The notes beneath the pieces are model-generated. The model saw only the letters and a list, made by a program, of their open reading frames with translations. It searched no databases and was not told where the DNA came from. DNA of 64,000 bases, taken from positions 1,550,001 to 1,614,000 of the forward strand of contig NZ_CP126269.1 of the NCBI RefSeq assembly GCF_003234445.2, given 5' to 3'. This DNA is from Curtobacterium sp. MCLR17_036. Its GTDB lineage: Bacteria; Actinomycetota; Actinomycetes; Actinomycetales; Microbacteriaceae. Shown in pieces: positions 46,287-56,433 of this stretch (positions within the stretch are counted from its first letter, which is position 1; every line of letters starts with the position of its first letter). The position numbers were made by a program, and so were the translations under genes.

Positions 46287-47683
46287 ACGGCGTCCGCTCC
46301 TTCGCCCCGACGATCCTGGTGGCCGCCCTCGGCACCACCTTCGGCTCCGCCCTGGTCATCGCGCCGGGGATCGTCGTGCAGGCCCTCGGCGCGGCCGGGC
46401 TCGCCGACCTCGGCCCCGTCGAGGCGATCCTGTCGGTGGTGGGCTGGTTGTTCCTCGGCATCGCGCTCTACGTCGGTGCGATCGTCACGGCGAACACCTG
46501 CGCGACGCTGATCGCCGGGCAGACCCGCATCATCGCCCTGCAGCGCCTCGTCGGCGCGACGGGGGCGACCCTGCGGGCGCGGATCACCCGGACCGGGTTG
46601 GTCGTCGGCATCATCGGCGGCCTCGCCGGAGCCGTCGTCGGCACCGCGCTGTCCGCGGTCTTCGTCCTGGTGCTGCGCGGCAACGGCTTCCTGCCGGACA
46701 CCGAGTACACGCTCGTGCCGTGGGAGCTCGTGCTGCCGATCGTGGCCGTCGTGCTCGCCACCTGGGGTGCCTTCGCCGCGGGATCGCGCCGCGTGCTCAC
46801 CGTCACCCCGCTCGAGGCCCTGTCGTCGAGCGTCGAACCGAGCCATGACGACGTCCGATCGGGCACCGCGCGCAAGGTCTGGGCGATCGTGCTCATGGCC
46901 GGGGGAGCCGGACTCGTGCTCCTCGGTCTGGCGCTCAGCGCCGGTTCGCCCGTGGCGGTGCTGCCGGCCGCGCTCGGCGGGTTCGTCTCGTTCGCCGGTG
47001 TCGCCGTCGGTGCGACCATCGTGATGCCCCCGGTGCTGCAGCTCATCGGCCGGATCGGCTCGCACGACCCGGTGGTGCTGCTGGCCGGGCGGAACGCGAT
47101 GCGGGCGCCGGCGCGGTCCTCGCGGGCGACCATCGGGCTCGTCATCGGCGTCACGCTGCTCGTGACCTTCGCCGTGGCGCTCGGCATCATGCAGCACGTG
47201 CTCGAGGCCCAGCTCGAGGACATGAACAGCGGGCAGGCGACCGCCGACATGCTGCAGGCCCAGAACGACTTCTTCGTGCAGCTGAACGCCGTCGTCAGCG
47301 TGGTCGTCGGGTTCTCCGCCGTGATCGCCGCCGTCGGGGTCGTCAACGCCCTCGCGCTCGGCGTGCTGCAGCGCCGGCGGGAGCTCGGGCTGCTGCGGGT
47401 CCTCGGACTCACCGGCGCCCAGGTGCGCCGGATGATCGTCACCGAGGCCGTCCAGATGGTGGTCGCCGCCGTCGTCACCGGCCTGGTGCTCGGCACCGTG
47501 TACGGCTGGGTCGGCGGGCAGACGCTGCTCGGCTCGCTCGGCACCCCGGTGACGCCGGTGCTGCCCCCGCTGACGATCGGCATCGTCGTGGTCGGGGCCC
47601 TCGTGCTCGCCGTGGTCGCGACGATCGCCCCGGTGCGGCGCGCGATGCGCGTCCCGCCGACCGAGGCCCTCGCCGTCGACTGA
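46283..47683 (+). CDS. FtsX-like ABC transporter permease
   Basis: 466 residues. A first membrane block of about four helices lies at 10-160. A second FtsX-type block (about 200-466) has the pattern helix, extracytoplasmic loop with MQHVLEAQLEDMNS, then three helices, and ends APVRRAMRVPPTEALAVD, the usual FtsX C-terminus. It is shorter than MacB or double FtsX permeases because the extracellular domains are small. GTG at 46283 overlaps the ATPase stop. Substrate unknown. Confidence 0.88.
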   Translation: MNGVRSFAPTILVAALGTTFGSALVIAPGIVVQALGAAGLADLGPVEAILSVVGWLFLGIALYVGAIVTANTCATLIAGQTRIIALQRLVGATGATLRARITRTGLVVGIIGGLAGAVVGTALSAVFVLVLRGNGFLPDTEYTLVPWELVLPIVAVVLATWGAFAAGSRRVLTVTPLEALSSSVEPSHDDVRSGTARKVWAIVLMAGGAGLVLLGLALSAGSPVAVLPAALGGFVSFAGVAVGATIVMPPVLQLIGRIGSHDPVVLLAGRNAMRAPARSSRATIGLVIGVTLLVTFAVALGIMQHVLEAQLEDMNSGQATADMLQAQNDFFVQLNAVVSVVVGFSAVIAAVGVVNALALGVLQRRRELGLLRVLGLTGAQVRRMIVTEAVQMVVAAVVTGLVLGTVYGWVGGQTLLGSLGTPVTPVLPPLTIGIVVVGALVLAVVATIAPVRRAMRVPPTEALAVD

Positions 47684-47706
47684 CGCGCGCCCCGGTCGCG
47701 CTGCGT

Positions 47707-47754
47707 GACGGACAGGAGGCCCGGTGCCGGTGTGCGCCGGGCCTCCTGTCCGTC
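47707..47754 (+). terminator. Terminator of the ABC/FtsX pair
   Basis: An 18-bp perfect stem GACGGACAGGAGGCCCGG (47707-47724) with 47737-47754. Related in sequence to the terminators at 7593-7640, 31011-31054 and 49865-49905. Confidence 0.85.
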
Positions 47755-47780
47755 GTGGGGCGCCGTCGCCGTCGAGGGTG

Positions 47781-47821
47781 CACGAACTGTCGCCCGACCG
47801 CCCCGCGAGCGACACTTCGTG
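47781..47821. repeat. Intergenic palindrome, family E
   Basis: Arms CACGAACTGTCGC (47781-47793) and GCGACACTTCGTG (47809-47821) pair with one mismatch around a 15-base loop. It resembles the other intergenic palindromes in style but is a single copy here. Confidence 0.55.
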
Positions 47822-47926
47822 CCGCCTCGGCGTCGCACGTGCGGCGTGTCGTGACCTCTGGACGGCGGCACCGCGCCAGCCCTGCACGCCTCGGCGCCCG
47901 TCGGCGTCGGTACCGGCGTCACACGC

Positions 47927-47957
47927 TTGCGACAGACTGGTACACCAGTGCTACCGT
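47927..47957 (+). promoter_or_regulatory. leuA promoter with embedded inverted repeat
   Basis: TTGCGA (47927-47932) and TACCGT (47952-47957) are -35 and -10 candidates with a 19-base spacer. The spacer contains ACTGGTACACCAGT (47936-47949), a perfect 6-2-6 inverted repeat whose TGGT/ACCA halves recall GntR-family operators. The -10 ends 8 bases before the leader peptide ATG. Confidence 0.5.
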
Positions 47958-47965
47958 GGGTCCCG

Positions 47966-47994
47966 ATGTACTCGGCACACCTCCTCCTTCGCTG

Positions 47995-48010
<16 letters not shown>
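47966..48010 (+). CDS. leuL: leuA leader peptide (Leu-Leu-Leu)
   Basis: A 14-codon frame MYSAHLLLRCRDEA with three consecutive leucine codons (47981-47989). The hairpin CCGCGACGAGG (47995-48005) with CCTCGTCGCGG (48022-48032) overlaps its end. Such leader peptides are known upstream of leuA in actinobacteria, where ribosome stalling at leucine codons shifts RNA folding. TACCGT lies 8 bases before its ATG, so it is probably translated from a leaderless 5' end. Small size means identification depends on context, which is strong. Confidence 0.75.
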
Positions 48011-49854
<1,844 letters not shown>

Positions 49855-49864
49855 GTCCACCTGC

Positions 49865-49905
49865 CAGGAGGCGCGGTGCGGGTCCGTCCCGCACCGCGCC
49901 TCCTG
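49865..49905 (+). terminator. Terminator of leuA
   Basis: An 18-bp perfect stem CAGGAGGCGCGGTGCGGG (49865-49882) with 49888-49905 and a 5-base loop, 10 bases past the stop. Confidence 0.85.
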
Positions 49906-49933
49906 CTGTGGGCGAGTGGACGCTGGCGCGCCG

Positions 49934-50057
49934 TCGTTCCTGCCCATGGCGCCTGCGATGGGAAGCAGTTCCGCGCGTGGGAGGACGGAACTTCGTGCCT
50001 CCCACGCGCGGATCAGCCTCCCGTGCGCGGAACGACCTCCCACGCGCGGAACTGCAC
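49934..50057. repeat. Family D repeat, second locus
   Basis: The start resembles the 7690-8230 units (a GTTCCTGCCCATGG-type stretch, then GGAAGCA). Arms TCCGCGCGTGGGAGG (49970-49984) and 49998-50012 pair perfectly around a 13-base loop. Three tandem 19-base units follow at 50001-50019, 50020-50038 and 50039-50057, the last matching the unit at 8191-8209 exactly. Confidence 0.85.
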
Positions 50058-50109
50058 CCGCCCCGGTACCAGGCGCGGTGGTGTCGGGGGAGCGGGGGAT
50101 ACTGGGGGC

Positions 50110-50952
50110 ATGCCGCTGTACCGGGACGAGTGCGTCGTGTTGCGCACCCACAAGCTCGGCGAGGCCGACCGCATCGTCACGATGCTGTCGCGGCAGCACG
50201 GCAAGATCCGTGCGGTGGCGAAGGGTGTGCGGCGGACCGCGTCGAAGTTCGGCAGCCGGCTCGAGCCGTTCATGGTCGTCGACGCGCAGTTCTACGAGGG
50301 GCGCTCGCTCGACATCGTCACCCAGGCCGAGTCGCTCGGGGCGTACGGCGCGCAGATCGTCGCGGACTACGGCGCGTACACGGCAGCCAGTGCCATGGTC
50401 GAGACCGCCGACCGGTTGAGCGAGGCCGACGCGGGGTTGCAGCAGTACCTCTTGCTCGTCGGTGCCCTCCGGTCGCTGTCCCGCGGGGAGCACCACTCGA
50501 GCGCCACGCTCGACTCGTACCTGTTGCGGGCGATGAGCATCGCGGGGTGGGCGCCGTCGTTCGCCGACTGCGCGGTGACGGGTGAGCCGGGGCCGCACTC
50601 GGCGTTCGTCGTGCAGCTCGGCGGGGTGGTGGCGGACCACGCCGCGCCTCCCGGGACGCCGCGGCTCGACCCGGCGACGCTCGGCGTGCTCGGGTCGCTG
50701 CTCGCCGGCGACTGGGCGACGGTGGACGCCACCGACGAGCGGACGCGTTCGCGGGCGTCCGGCGTGGTCGCGGCCTACGCCCAGTGGCACCTGGAACGAT
50801 CGCTCCGGTCCCTGCCGCACGTCGACCGCACCGAGCACCCGCTGCCGGTGCCGCAGACGCACGGCGGAACCGAGGCGACGGCGCGTGCGGTGGCCTCGAC
50901 ACCGGCGCCGTGCCCGACCCCGATCCCGCTGTCGAAGGCCCCCACCGCATGA
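50110..50952 (+). CDS. recO: DNA repair protein RecO
   Basis: 280 residues. An N-terminal OB fold (about 1-80) begins [20 protein letters not shown], and a helical C-terminal domain follows. RecO loads RecA onto gaps with RecR. The zinc-binding cysteines of canonical RecO are missing: the segment reads [18 protein letters not shown] and later VVADHA, with a single Cys. GATACT (50098-50103) lies 6 bases before the ATG at 50110, suggesting a leaderless start. A variable tail of about 35 residues ends the protein and overlaps uppS by 4 bases. Confidence 0.92.
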   Translation: MPLYRDECVVLRTHKLGEADRIVTMLSRQHGKIRAVAKGVRRTASKFGSRLEPFMVVDAQFYEGRSLDIVTQAESLGAYGAQIVADYGAYTAASAMVETADRLSEADAGLQQYLLLVGALRSLSRGEHHSSATLDSYLLRAMSIAGWAPSFADCAVTGEPGPHSAFVVQLGGVVADHAAPPGTPRLDPATLGVLGSLLAGDWATVDATDERTRSRASGVVAAYAQWHLERSLRSLPHVDRTEHPLPVPQTHGGTEATARAVASTPAPCPTPIPLSKAPTA

Positions 50953-51746
50953 GCCCCCGCCCTCCCGCCGACGCCGAACCGTTCCGCCCGGTCGACTGGA
51001 CCGGCGAGACGCCCCCGGCGATCCCGGCCCGGTTCGTGCCCGAGCACGTGGCGATCGTCATGGACGGCAACGGTCGGTGGGCGAACGGTCGCGGGCTGAC
51101 GCGCATCGAGGGGCACAAGGCCGGCGAGGCGTCGCTGCTCGACGTCGTCGCGGGTGGGATCCAGATCGGCGTGCGGCACATCTCTGCGTACGCGTTCTCG
51201 ACGGAGAACTGGAAGCGTTCCCCGGAAGAGGTCCGCTTCCTGATGGGCTTCAACCGCGACGTCATCCGGCGTCGGCGCGACCAGCTGCACGAGTGGGGTG
51301 TCAAGGTGCGGTGGGCCGGTCGGCGTCCGCGCCTGTGGCGGAGCGTCATCGACGAGCTCGAGACCGCCGAGCGGATGACCGCGGCCAACGACGTGCTGAC
51401 GCTGACGATGTGCGTCAACTACGGCGGCCGGAACGAGATCGTCGACGCGGTGCGGGGCATGGCCGAGGACGTCGCCGCGGGCCGGCTCAAGCCGAGCCAG
51501 GTCACCGAGAAGGCCCTGGCGAAGCGGCTGTACGTGCCGGAGATGCCCGACGTCGACCTGTTCCTCCGCAGTTCTGGGGAGCAGCGCACCAGCAACTTCC
51601 TGCTCTGGCAGTCGGCCTACGCCGAGATGGTGTTCCTCGACCGGCTCTGGCCGGACTTCCGTCGCACCGACCTGTGGAGTGCGATCGAGGAGTACGCCCG
51701 CCGCGACCGTCGCTACGGCGGCGCGGTCGACGCCCCGACGGCCTGA
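50949..51746 (+). CDS. uppS: Isoprenyl transferase (polyprenyl diphosphate synthase, UppS type)
   Basis: 265 residues. Cis-prenyl chain elongation making the lipid carrier for cell-wall precursors. [14 protein letters not shown] (near 36, catalytic Asp), [15 protein letters not shown], and [20 protein letters not shown] (near 215) are all intact. In actinobacteria product length may be C50 or C55 and cannot be told here. ATG overlaps the recO stop (ATGA); recO-uppS is a conserved pair. Confidence 0.95.
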   Translation: MSPRPPADAEPFRPVDWTGETPPAIPARFVPEHVAIVMDGNGRWANGRGLTRIEGHKAGEASLLDVVAGGIQIGVRHISAYAFSTENWKRSPEEVRFLMGFNRDVIRRRRDQLHEWGVKVRWAGRRPRLWRSVIDELETAERMTAANDVLTLTMCVNYGGRNEIVDAVRGMAEDVAAGRLKPSQVTEKALAKRLYVPEMPDVDLFLRSSGEQRTSNFLLWQSAYAEMVFLDRLWPDFRRTDLWSAIEEYARRDRRYGGAVDAPTA

Positions 51747-51813
51747 CCCAGCCCGAGCGCGCGAACGAGTCCGCGAGCCCGGAATCCCGAGACACCGAGA
51801 GCCCGAGACCCGT

Positions 51814-52761
51814 TCAGCCGGGCAGCGGTCCGTCGAGCAGGTGCGCCGACGCCCGCACGGCCTCCAGGGTCGCCCAGACGCTCGGCACCCGGTCGGCCCC
51901 GCGCGCCACGACGACCTCGACCCGGCGCGCGAGCTCGTCGTCCGCCGGGGCCACCCGCACCTGCGGCGGCAGGACGGTGGTGACGAGGGCGAGCCGGGGG
52001 AGCAGCGCCACCCCGAGCCCCGCGGCGACGAGGCCGACCACGGCGGCGGCGTTGTCGGTCTCGAGCACGATGTCCGGCGTGAAGCCCGACGCGGCGCACG
52101 AGGCGAGCAGGTGCCCCCGGCAGCGCGGACACCCGCCGATCCAGCGGGCGTCCCGGAACGCGGCGAGGTCGACCGCCGCGTCGCGGCGCTCCGGTGCCGT
52201 GGCGTCCCGGGCGGTGACGAGCGCCAGGGGATCGCGGCCGAGCGCCCGGGACCACAGCGCCGGGTCGGTCCCGGTGTCGTCGCCGACGTGGGTGAACGTC
52301 AGGGCGACGTCGACCTCGCCGCTCCGGACGAGCTCGAGGGCCTCGGGCGGCTCGACCTCGACGTACGAGGTCGTCACACCCGGCGCGGTCGACGCCATCG
52401 CCGCGAGCACGGCGGGCACCAGGGTCGACGAGGCGCTCGGGAACCCCGCCAGGCGCACCCGGCCCCGGCTCAGCCCGCCGACGGCGTCGAGGTCCTCGCG
52501 CGCGGCGCTCAGCGCGGCCTGCACGTGCAGGGCGTGGTCCGCGAGCACCCGCCCGGCGTCGGTCAGCGACGCACCCCGCCCGCCGCGACCGTCCTGCCCG
52601 GAGCGCAGCACGAGCGTGTGGCCGAGGCGCTGCTCGGCCCGGGCGAGCAGCTGGCTGACGGCCGGCTGGCTCGACCCGAGGGCCGCGGCGGCGCGGGTGA
52701 TCGACCCACCGTCGGCCACGGCGCGGAGGACCCGGAGCAGCTGGGGATCGATCTCATCCAT
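51814..52761 (-). CDS. LysR family transcriptional regulator
   Basis: 315 residues. N-terminal winged helix-turn-helix (about 1-60): LLRVLRAVADGGSITRAAAA, then LGSSQPAVSQLLARAEQRLG. The effector domain contains CPRCRGHLLASC near residue 210, an unusual cluster of four cysteines. The ATG at 52761 is chosen over a GTG one codon upstream because TAACAT on the minus strand ends 6 bases before it. Divergent from the class V aminotransferase gene, its likely target along with itself. Confidence 0.9.
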   Translation of the reverse strand: MDEIDPQLLRVLRAVADGGSITRAAAALGSSQPAVSQLLARAEQRLGHTLVLRSGQDGRGGRGASLTDAGRVLADHALHVQAALSAAREDLDAVGGLSRGRVRLAGFPSASSTLVPAVLAAMASTAPGVTTSYVEVEPPEALELVRSGEVDVALTFTHVGDDTGTDPALWSRALGRDPLALVTARDATAPERRDAAVDLAAFRDARWIGGCPRCRGHLLASCAASGFTPDIVLETDNAAAVVGLVAAGLGVALLPRLALVTTVLPPQVRVAPADDELARRVEVVVARGADRVPSVWATLEAVRASAHLLDGPLPG

Positions 52762-52767
52762 CACGTG

Positions 52768-52787
52768 ATGTTATCGCCGGCACAACA
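52768..52787. promoter_or_regulatory. LysR-type operator T-N11-A in the divergent gap
   Basis: TGTT (52769-52772), exactly 11 bases, then AACA (52784-52787) form a perfect interrupted palindrome of LysR type. It overlaps the -10 box of the lysR gene (ATGTTA on plus, 52768-52773), consistent with negative autoregulation and control of the aminotransferase gene starting at 52832. Confidence 0.55.
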
Positions 52788-52831
52788 GATCGGCCCTGGT
52801 GTGATGGGGTGCGAGCGGCGACGCTGGCCGC

Positions 52832-53887
52832 ATGGACTCCTTCCCCGCCGGCCGCGGCTACCTCGCGGCGTGCACCGCAGGACTGCCGACCCGCGCGACG
52901 CTCGCCGCCCAGCGCGCCGACCTCGACGCGTGGTCCCGCGCCGAGACGTCGCCGGCCCGGTACGGCGCCCTGGTCGAGCAGGGCCGTGCGCTCTTCGCCG
53001 CCCTCGTCGGCGTCCCGGCGGAGCGGGTCGCGACCGGCTCGCAGACCTCGGTCATGGCGGCCGTCGTCGCCGACGCGCTGCCGGACGGCGCCGAGGTGGT
53101 CGTGCCCGACGGCGACTTCAGCTCGGTCGTCTTCCCGTTCCTCGCCCAGGCGCACCGCGGCGTCCGGGTGCGGCACGTCCCGCTCGACCGGCTCGCCGCG
53201 TCCGTCGGTCCCGACACCGCCCTCGTCGCGTGGTCCGCGGTGCAGTCCGCCACCGGCGCGGTCACCGACCCCGGTCCGGTGGTCGCCGCCGCCCGGCGGG
53301 TCGGTGCCCTGACCCTCTGCGACCTCACGCAGGCAGCCGGCGTCCTGCCCGTCGACGCCGCACCGTTCGACGTGACGCTGACGCACACCTACAAGTGGCT
53401 CTGCGCCCCGCGCGGCGTCGCCTTCATGACGCTGTCCGACACCGCGCTCGGGCGGCTCCGGCCGGTCCAGGCCGGCTGGTACGCGGGCGAGGACGTGTGG
53501 TCCTCGTGCTACGGCCCAGCCATGCGCCTGGCCGACGACGCGCGTCGCTTCGACGTCTCGCCGGCCTGGCAGGCGTGGCCCGGTGCGGTGGCCGCGTTGC
53601 AGCACGCCGTCGCGCTCGACCAGCGGTCGGTCTGGAGGCACGCCACCGGTCTCGCAGACCGGCTGTGCGACACCCTCGGGTCACCCCGGCAGGGTGACGG
53701 GCAGGCGATCGTCACGTTCGCGGACGCCGACGGGTCGGCCCTCCGGGCGCTCACCGCCGCGGGGCTCACGGCCTCGGGCCGAGCCGGGCGACTGCGGATC
53801 GCGTTCCACCTCTGGAACGACGAGGCGGACGTGACCGACGTGGCGGCCGCGCTGGCCGGGGTGGGCGCGACCACGTCGGCGGCGTGA
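52832..53887 (+). CDS. Class V aminotransferase family protein
   Basis: 351 residues, fold type I PLP enzyme of the class V (NifS/kynureninase-like) group. The PLP lysine is in THTYKWLCAPRG (near residue 190), and the Asp that contacts the cofactor nitrogen is in LTLCDLTQAAG (near 165). Members act as transaminases, desulfurases or lyases; no active-site cysteine loop of desulfurases is visible, so transaminase or lyase is more likely. Short for the family. Divergent from the LysR gene. Confidence 0.85.
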   Translation: MDSFPAGRGYLAACTAGLPTRATLAAQRADLDAWSRAETSPARYGALVEQGRALFAALVGVPAERVATGSQTSVMAAVVADALPDGAEVVVPDGDFSSVVFPFLAQAHRGVRVRHVPLDRLAASVGPDTALVAWSAVQSATGAVTDPGPVVAAARRVGALTLCDLTQAAGVLPVDAAPFDVTLTHTYKWLCAPRGVAFMTLSDTALGRLRPVQAGWYAGEDVWSSCYGPAMRLADDARRFDVSPAWQAWPGAVAALQHAVALDQRSVWRHATGLADRLCDTLGSPRQGDGQAIVTFADADGSALRALTAAGLTASGRAGRLRIAFHLWNDEADVTDVAAALAGVGATTSAA

Positions 53888-53895
53888 GGGGCGTC

Positions 53896-53940
53896 GGCGG
53901 ACGCGGGGCGGGCCTCCCGGGCCACGAACGCCGGTAGTCT
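53896..53940 (+). promoter_or_regulatory. glyS promoter region with shared 25-bp element
   Basis: 53896-53920 is the third copy of the element found before leuS and the ABC ATPase gene (24 of 25 bases shared with the leuS copy). Here the best -10 candidate, TAGTCT (53935-53940), is 14 bases further on instead of 4, and glyS has a normal leader with GGAG (53985-53988). Confidence 0.45.
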
Positions 53941-53994
53941 TGCCCGGACCGTTTCCGCACCGAGCACCCAGCTCGGCGACCTCTGGAGCACCCT

Positions 53995-55380
53995 TTGGCA
54001 CAGCCCTCCCGTCTCGACAGCGTCATCGCCCTGGCCAAGCGCCGCGGCTTCGTCTTCCAGTCGGGCGAGATCTACGGAGGTTCCCGCTCCGCGTGGGACT
54101 ACGGGCCCCTCGGTGTCGAGCTCAAGGAGAACATCAAGCGCCAGTGGTGGCAGCGGTTCGTCCGTGGCCGCGGTGACATGGTCGGCCTCGACTCCGCGGT
54201 CATCCTGCCCCGCAAGGTGTGGGAGGCCTCCGGGCACGTCGCGACCTTCACCGACCCGCTGGTGGAGTGCCTGCACTGCCACCACCGCTTCCGCGAGGAC
54301 CACCTCATCGAGGCGTTCGTCGCGAAGAAGGGCCGCGACCCCGAGGGCCGCATGGCCGAGATCGCCTGCCCGAACTGCGGCACCCGCGGCGAGTGGACCG
54401 AGCCCCGCGAGTTCTCCGGGATGCTCAAGACCTACCTCGGCCCGGTCGAGTCGGAAGAAGGCCTGAACTTCCTGCGCCCCGAGACCGCCCAGGGCATCTT
54501 CGTCGACTTCGCGCAGGTCGTCACGACGAGCCGCATGAAGCCCCCGTTCGGCATCGGCCAGGTCGGCAAGGCGTTCCGCAACGAGATCACGCCCGGCAAC
54601 TTCATCTTCCGCACCCGCGAGTTCGAGCAGATGGAGATCGAGTACTTCGTGCCGCCGGCCGAGGCGGGCGAGCACTACGAGCAGTGGATCACCGACTCGG
54701 TCGCGTTCTACACCGACCTCGGCATCGACCCGGAGAACCTGCGCCGCTTCGACGTGCCGGACGGTGAGCGGGCGCACTACTCCGACGCCACCGCCGACAT
54801 CGAGTACCGCTTCGGCTTCACCGGTTCGGAGTGGGGCGAGCTCATGGGCGTCGCGAACCGCACCGACTTCGACCTCAACAACCACATCGAGTCGTCCGGC
54901 CAGGACCTGCGGTTCTTCGACCAGGCGGCTAACGAGAAGTACGTGCCGTACGTCATCGAGCCGTCGTTCGGCCTGACCCGTGCGCTCATGGCGTTCCTGC
55001 TCGACTCGTACCACGAGGACGAGGCCCCCAACGCGAAGGGCGGCGTCGACAAGCGCACCGTGCTGCGCCTCGACCCGCGCCTGGCGCCCGTCAAGGCCGC
55101 CGTCCTGCCGCTGTCGCGCAACGAGCAGCTCTCGCCCGTCGCCCGCGGCCTGGCCGACGACCTGCGCAAGAACTGGAACGTGGACTTCGACGACGCCGGT
55201 GCCATCGGTCGCCGCTACCGTCGCCACGACGAGATCGGCACGCCGTTCTGCATCACGGTCGACTTCGACACGCTCGAGGACAAGGCCGTGACCGTGCGCG
55301 AGCGCGACACCATGGGCCAGGAGCGCGTCTCGCTCGACCAGCTGCAGGGCTACCTGGCGCAGCGGCTGCTCGGCGCGTAG
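53995..55380 (+). CDS. glyS: Glycyl-tRNA synthetase (alpha2 type)
   Basis: 461 residues, a class II synthetase of the single-chain dimeric type that charges tRNA-Gly. The N-terminus [20 protein letters not shown] leads into [20 protein letters not shown]. Motif 2 is visible as [20 protein letters not shown], and motif 3 near [15 protein letters not shown]. The C-terminal anticodon domain starts near residue 355. TTG at 53995 is the start: GGAG stands 7 bases upstream and no ATG or GTG fits better. A zinc-binding set [16 protein letters not shown] is present near 85 and 123. Confidence 0.95.
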   Translation: MAQPSRLDSVIALAKRRGFVFQSGEIYGGSRSAWDYGPLGVELKENIKRQWWQRFVRGRGDMVGLDSAVILPRKVWEASGHVATFTDPLVECLHCHHRFREDHLIEAFVAKKGRDPEGRMAEIACPNCGTRGEWTEPREFSGMLKTYLGPVESEEGLNFLRPETAQGIFVDFAQVVTTSRMKPPFGIGQVGKAFRNEITPGNFIFRTREFEQMEIEYFVPPAEAGEHYEQWITDSVAFYTDLGIDPENLRRFDVPDGERAHYSDATADIEYRFGFTGSEWGELMGVANRTDFDLNNHIESSGQDLRFFDQAANEKYVPYVIEPSFGLTRALMAFLLDSYHEDEAPNAKGGVDKRTVLRLDPRLAPVKAAVLPLSRNEQLSPVARGLADDLRKNWNVDFDDAGAIGRRYRRHDEIGTPFCITVDFDTLEDKAVTVRERDTMGQERVSLDQLQGYLAQRLLGA

Positions 55381-55421
55381 CGGTTCGCCGCGGGCCGGCG
55401 CGGCCCGGCGCAGATGCGCTT

Positions 55422-55483
55422 CGCACAACCAAAGTCACCTCGAACCGCGCGATCCCGCGGCGCGAGGTGATTTTGGTTGTGCG
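55422..55483. repeat. Intergenic palindrome, family B
   Basis: Arms at 55422-55442 (starts CGCACAACCAAAGTCACC) and 55463-55483 are complementary over 21 bases with one G-U type mismatch, separated by a 20-base loop. The AT-rich part of the arms (ACCAAAGT / ATTTTGGT) stands out against the GC-rich surroundings. Lies between glyS and the DsbA gene, both on the plus strand. Confidence 0.8.
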
Positions 55484-55520
55484 GCGGGAATGCGCCCGCA
55501 CGCCGCGCGTTGGGCTGAGC

Positions 55521-56255
55521 ATGAACGACTCCGTGAAGGTCGATGTCTGGTCGGACATCGCCTGCCCCTGGTGCTACATCGGCAAGCGCAAGTTCGAGGC
55601 CGGCGTCGCCGCGTTCGGCGCCTCGTCGGACGGGCGGCCCGTCGAGGTCGAGTACCACTCCTTCGAGCTGAGCCCGGACACCCCCGTCGACTTCGAGGGG
55701 ACCGAGGCCGAGTTCCTGTCCGGGCACAAGGGCATGCCCGTCGACCAGGCGCAGCAGATGCTCGACCAGGTCAGCGCGATCGCCGCCGGCGTCGGACTCG
55801 ACTACGACTTCGAGGCGATGCACCACACCAACACGGTGAAGGCGCACCAGGTCATCCACCTCGCGAAGCAGCACGGCAAGCAGCTCGAGATGGTCGAGCG
55901 GCTGTTCACCGCCTACTTCGAGCGCGGCGAGCACGTCGGGCAGGAGTCCTCGCTGGCCGACCTGGCCGCCGAGGTCGGGCTCGACCGCGACGAGGTCCTG
56001 GCCACCCTGCGCGACGACGCGCAGCTCGCGGCCGTCCGCGCCGACCAGGCCCAGGCGCAGGCCTTCGGCATCAACGGCGTGCCGTTCTTCGTCATCGACG
56101 GCAAGTACGGCGTCTCGGGCGCCCAGGACCCGACGGCGTTCGAACAGGTGCTCCACCAGGTGGTCGCCCTGCGCGAGACCACCCCGGACGAGGTCGCCTC
56201 GGCGGCCGAGCGTGCGGCGGACGACGCGAGCGCGGACGCGGCGGTGACCCGGTGA
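55521..56255 (+). CDS. DsbA family oxidoreductase (FrnE-like)
   Basis: 244 residues. Thioredoxin-like fold with helical insertion, active site CPWC in WSDIACPWCYIGKRKFE (near residues 15-18). FrnE-type proteins are cytoplasmic disulfide isomerases or oxidoreductases; there is no signal peptide. Cis-Pro segment is INGVPFFVIDG (near 185). ATG at 55521 begins MNDSVKVDVW; an upstream in-frame ATG would run into the palindrome and is unlikely. Its stop overlaps the small gene that follows. Confidence 0.9.
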   Translation: MNDSVKVDVWSDIACPWCYIGKRKFEAGVAAFGASSDGRPVEVEYHSFELSPDTPVDFEGTEAEFLSGHKGMPVDQAQQMLDQVSAIAAGVGLDYDFEAMHHTNTVKAHQVIHLAKQHGKQLEMVERLFTAYFERGEHVGQESSLADLAAEVGLDRDEVLATLRDDAQLAAVRADQAQAQAFGINGVPFFVIDGKYGVSGAQDPTAFEQVLHQVVALRETTPDEVASAAERAADDASADAAVTR

Positions 56256-56428
56256 CGGGCGCGACGGTGTCCGTGGGTGCCGCACCGGGCCTCCCGATCG
56301 ACGGTGCGACAGCTGCCGCCCAGCCCGCACTGCTCACGCTCGTGACGCCGGGCGGTGCGCCCGTCTGCGAGGGTGACTCGTGCTTCGTGCCGGGCGCTGA
56401 GGGTGACTGGACCGAGGTGCCGGACTGA
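56252..56428 (+). CDS. Small hypothetical protein with CEGDSC motif
   Basis: 58 residues, start GTG overlapping the DsbA-family stop by 4 bases (GTGA), so probably co-translated. The sequence has an Ala/Gly-rich N-terminal half and a C-terminal part with two cysteines four residues apart (PVCEGDSCFVP), ending acidic EGDWTEVPD. No family recognised. The coupling to a thiol-disulfide enzyme suggests it may be a partner or substrate, but this is inference. It is short enough that the frame could be chance. Confidence 0.5.
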   Translation: MTGATVSVGAAPGLPIDGATAAAQPALLTLVTPGGAPVCEGDSCFVPGAEGDWTEVPD

Positions 56429-56433
56429 GGTCC

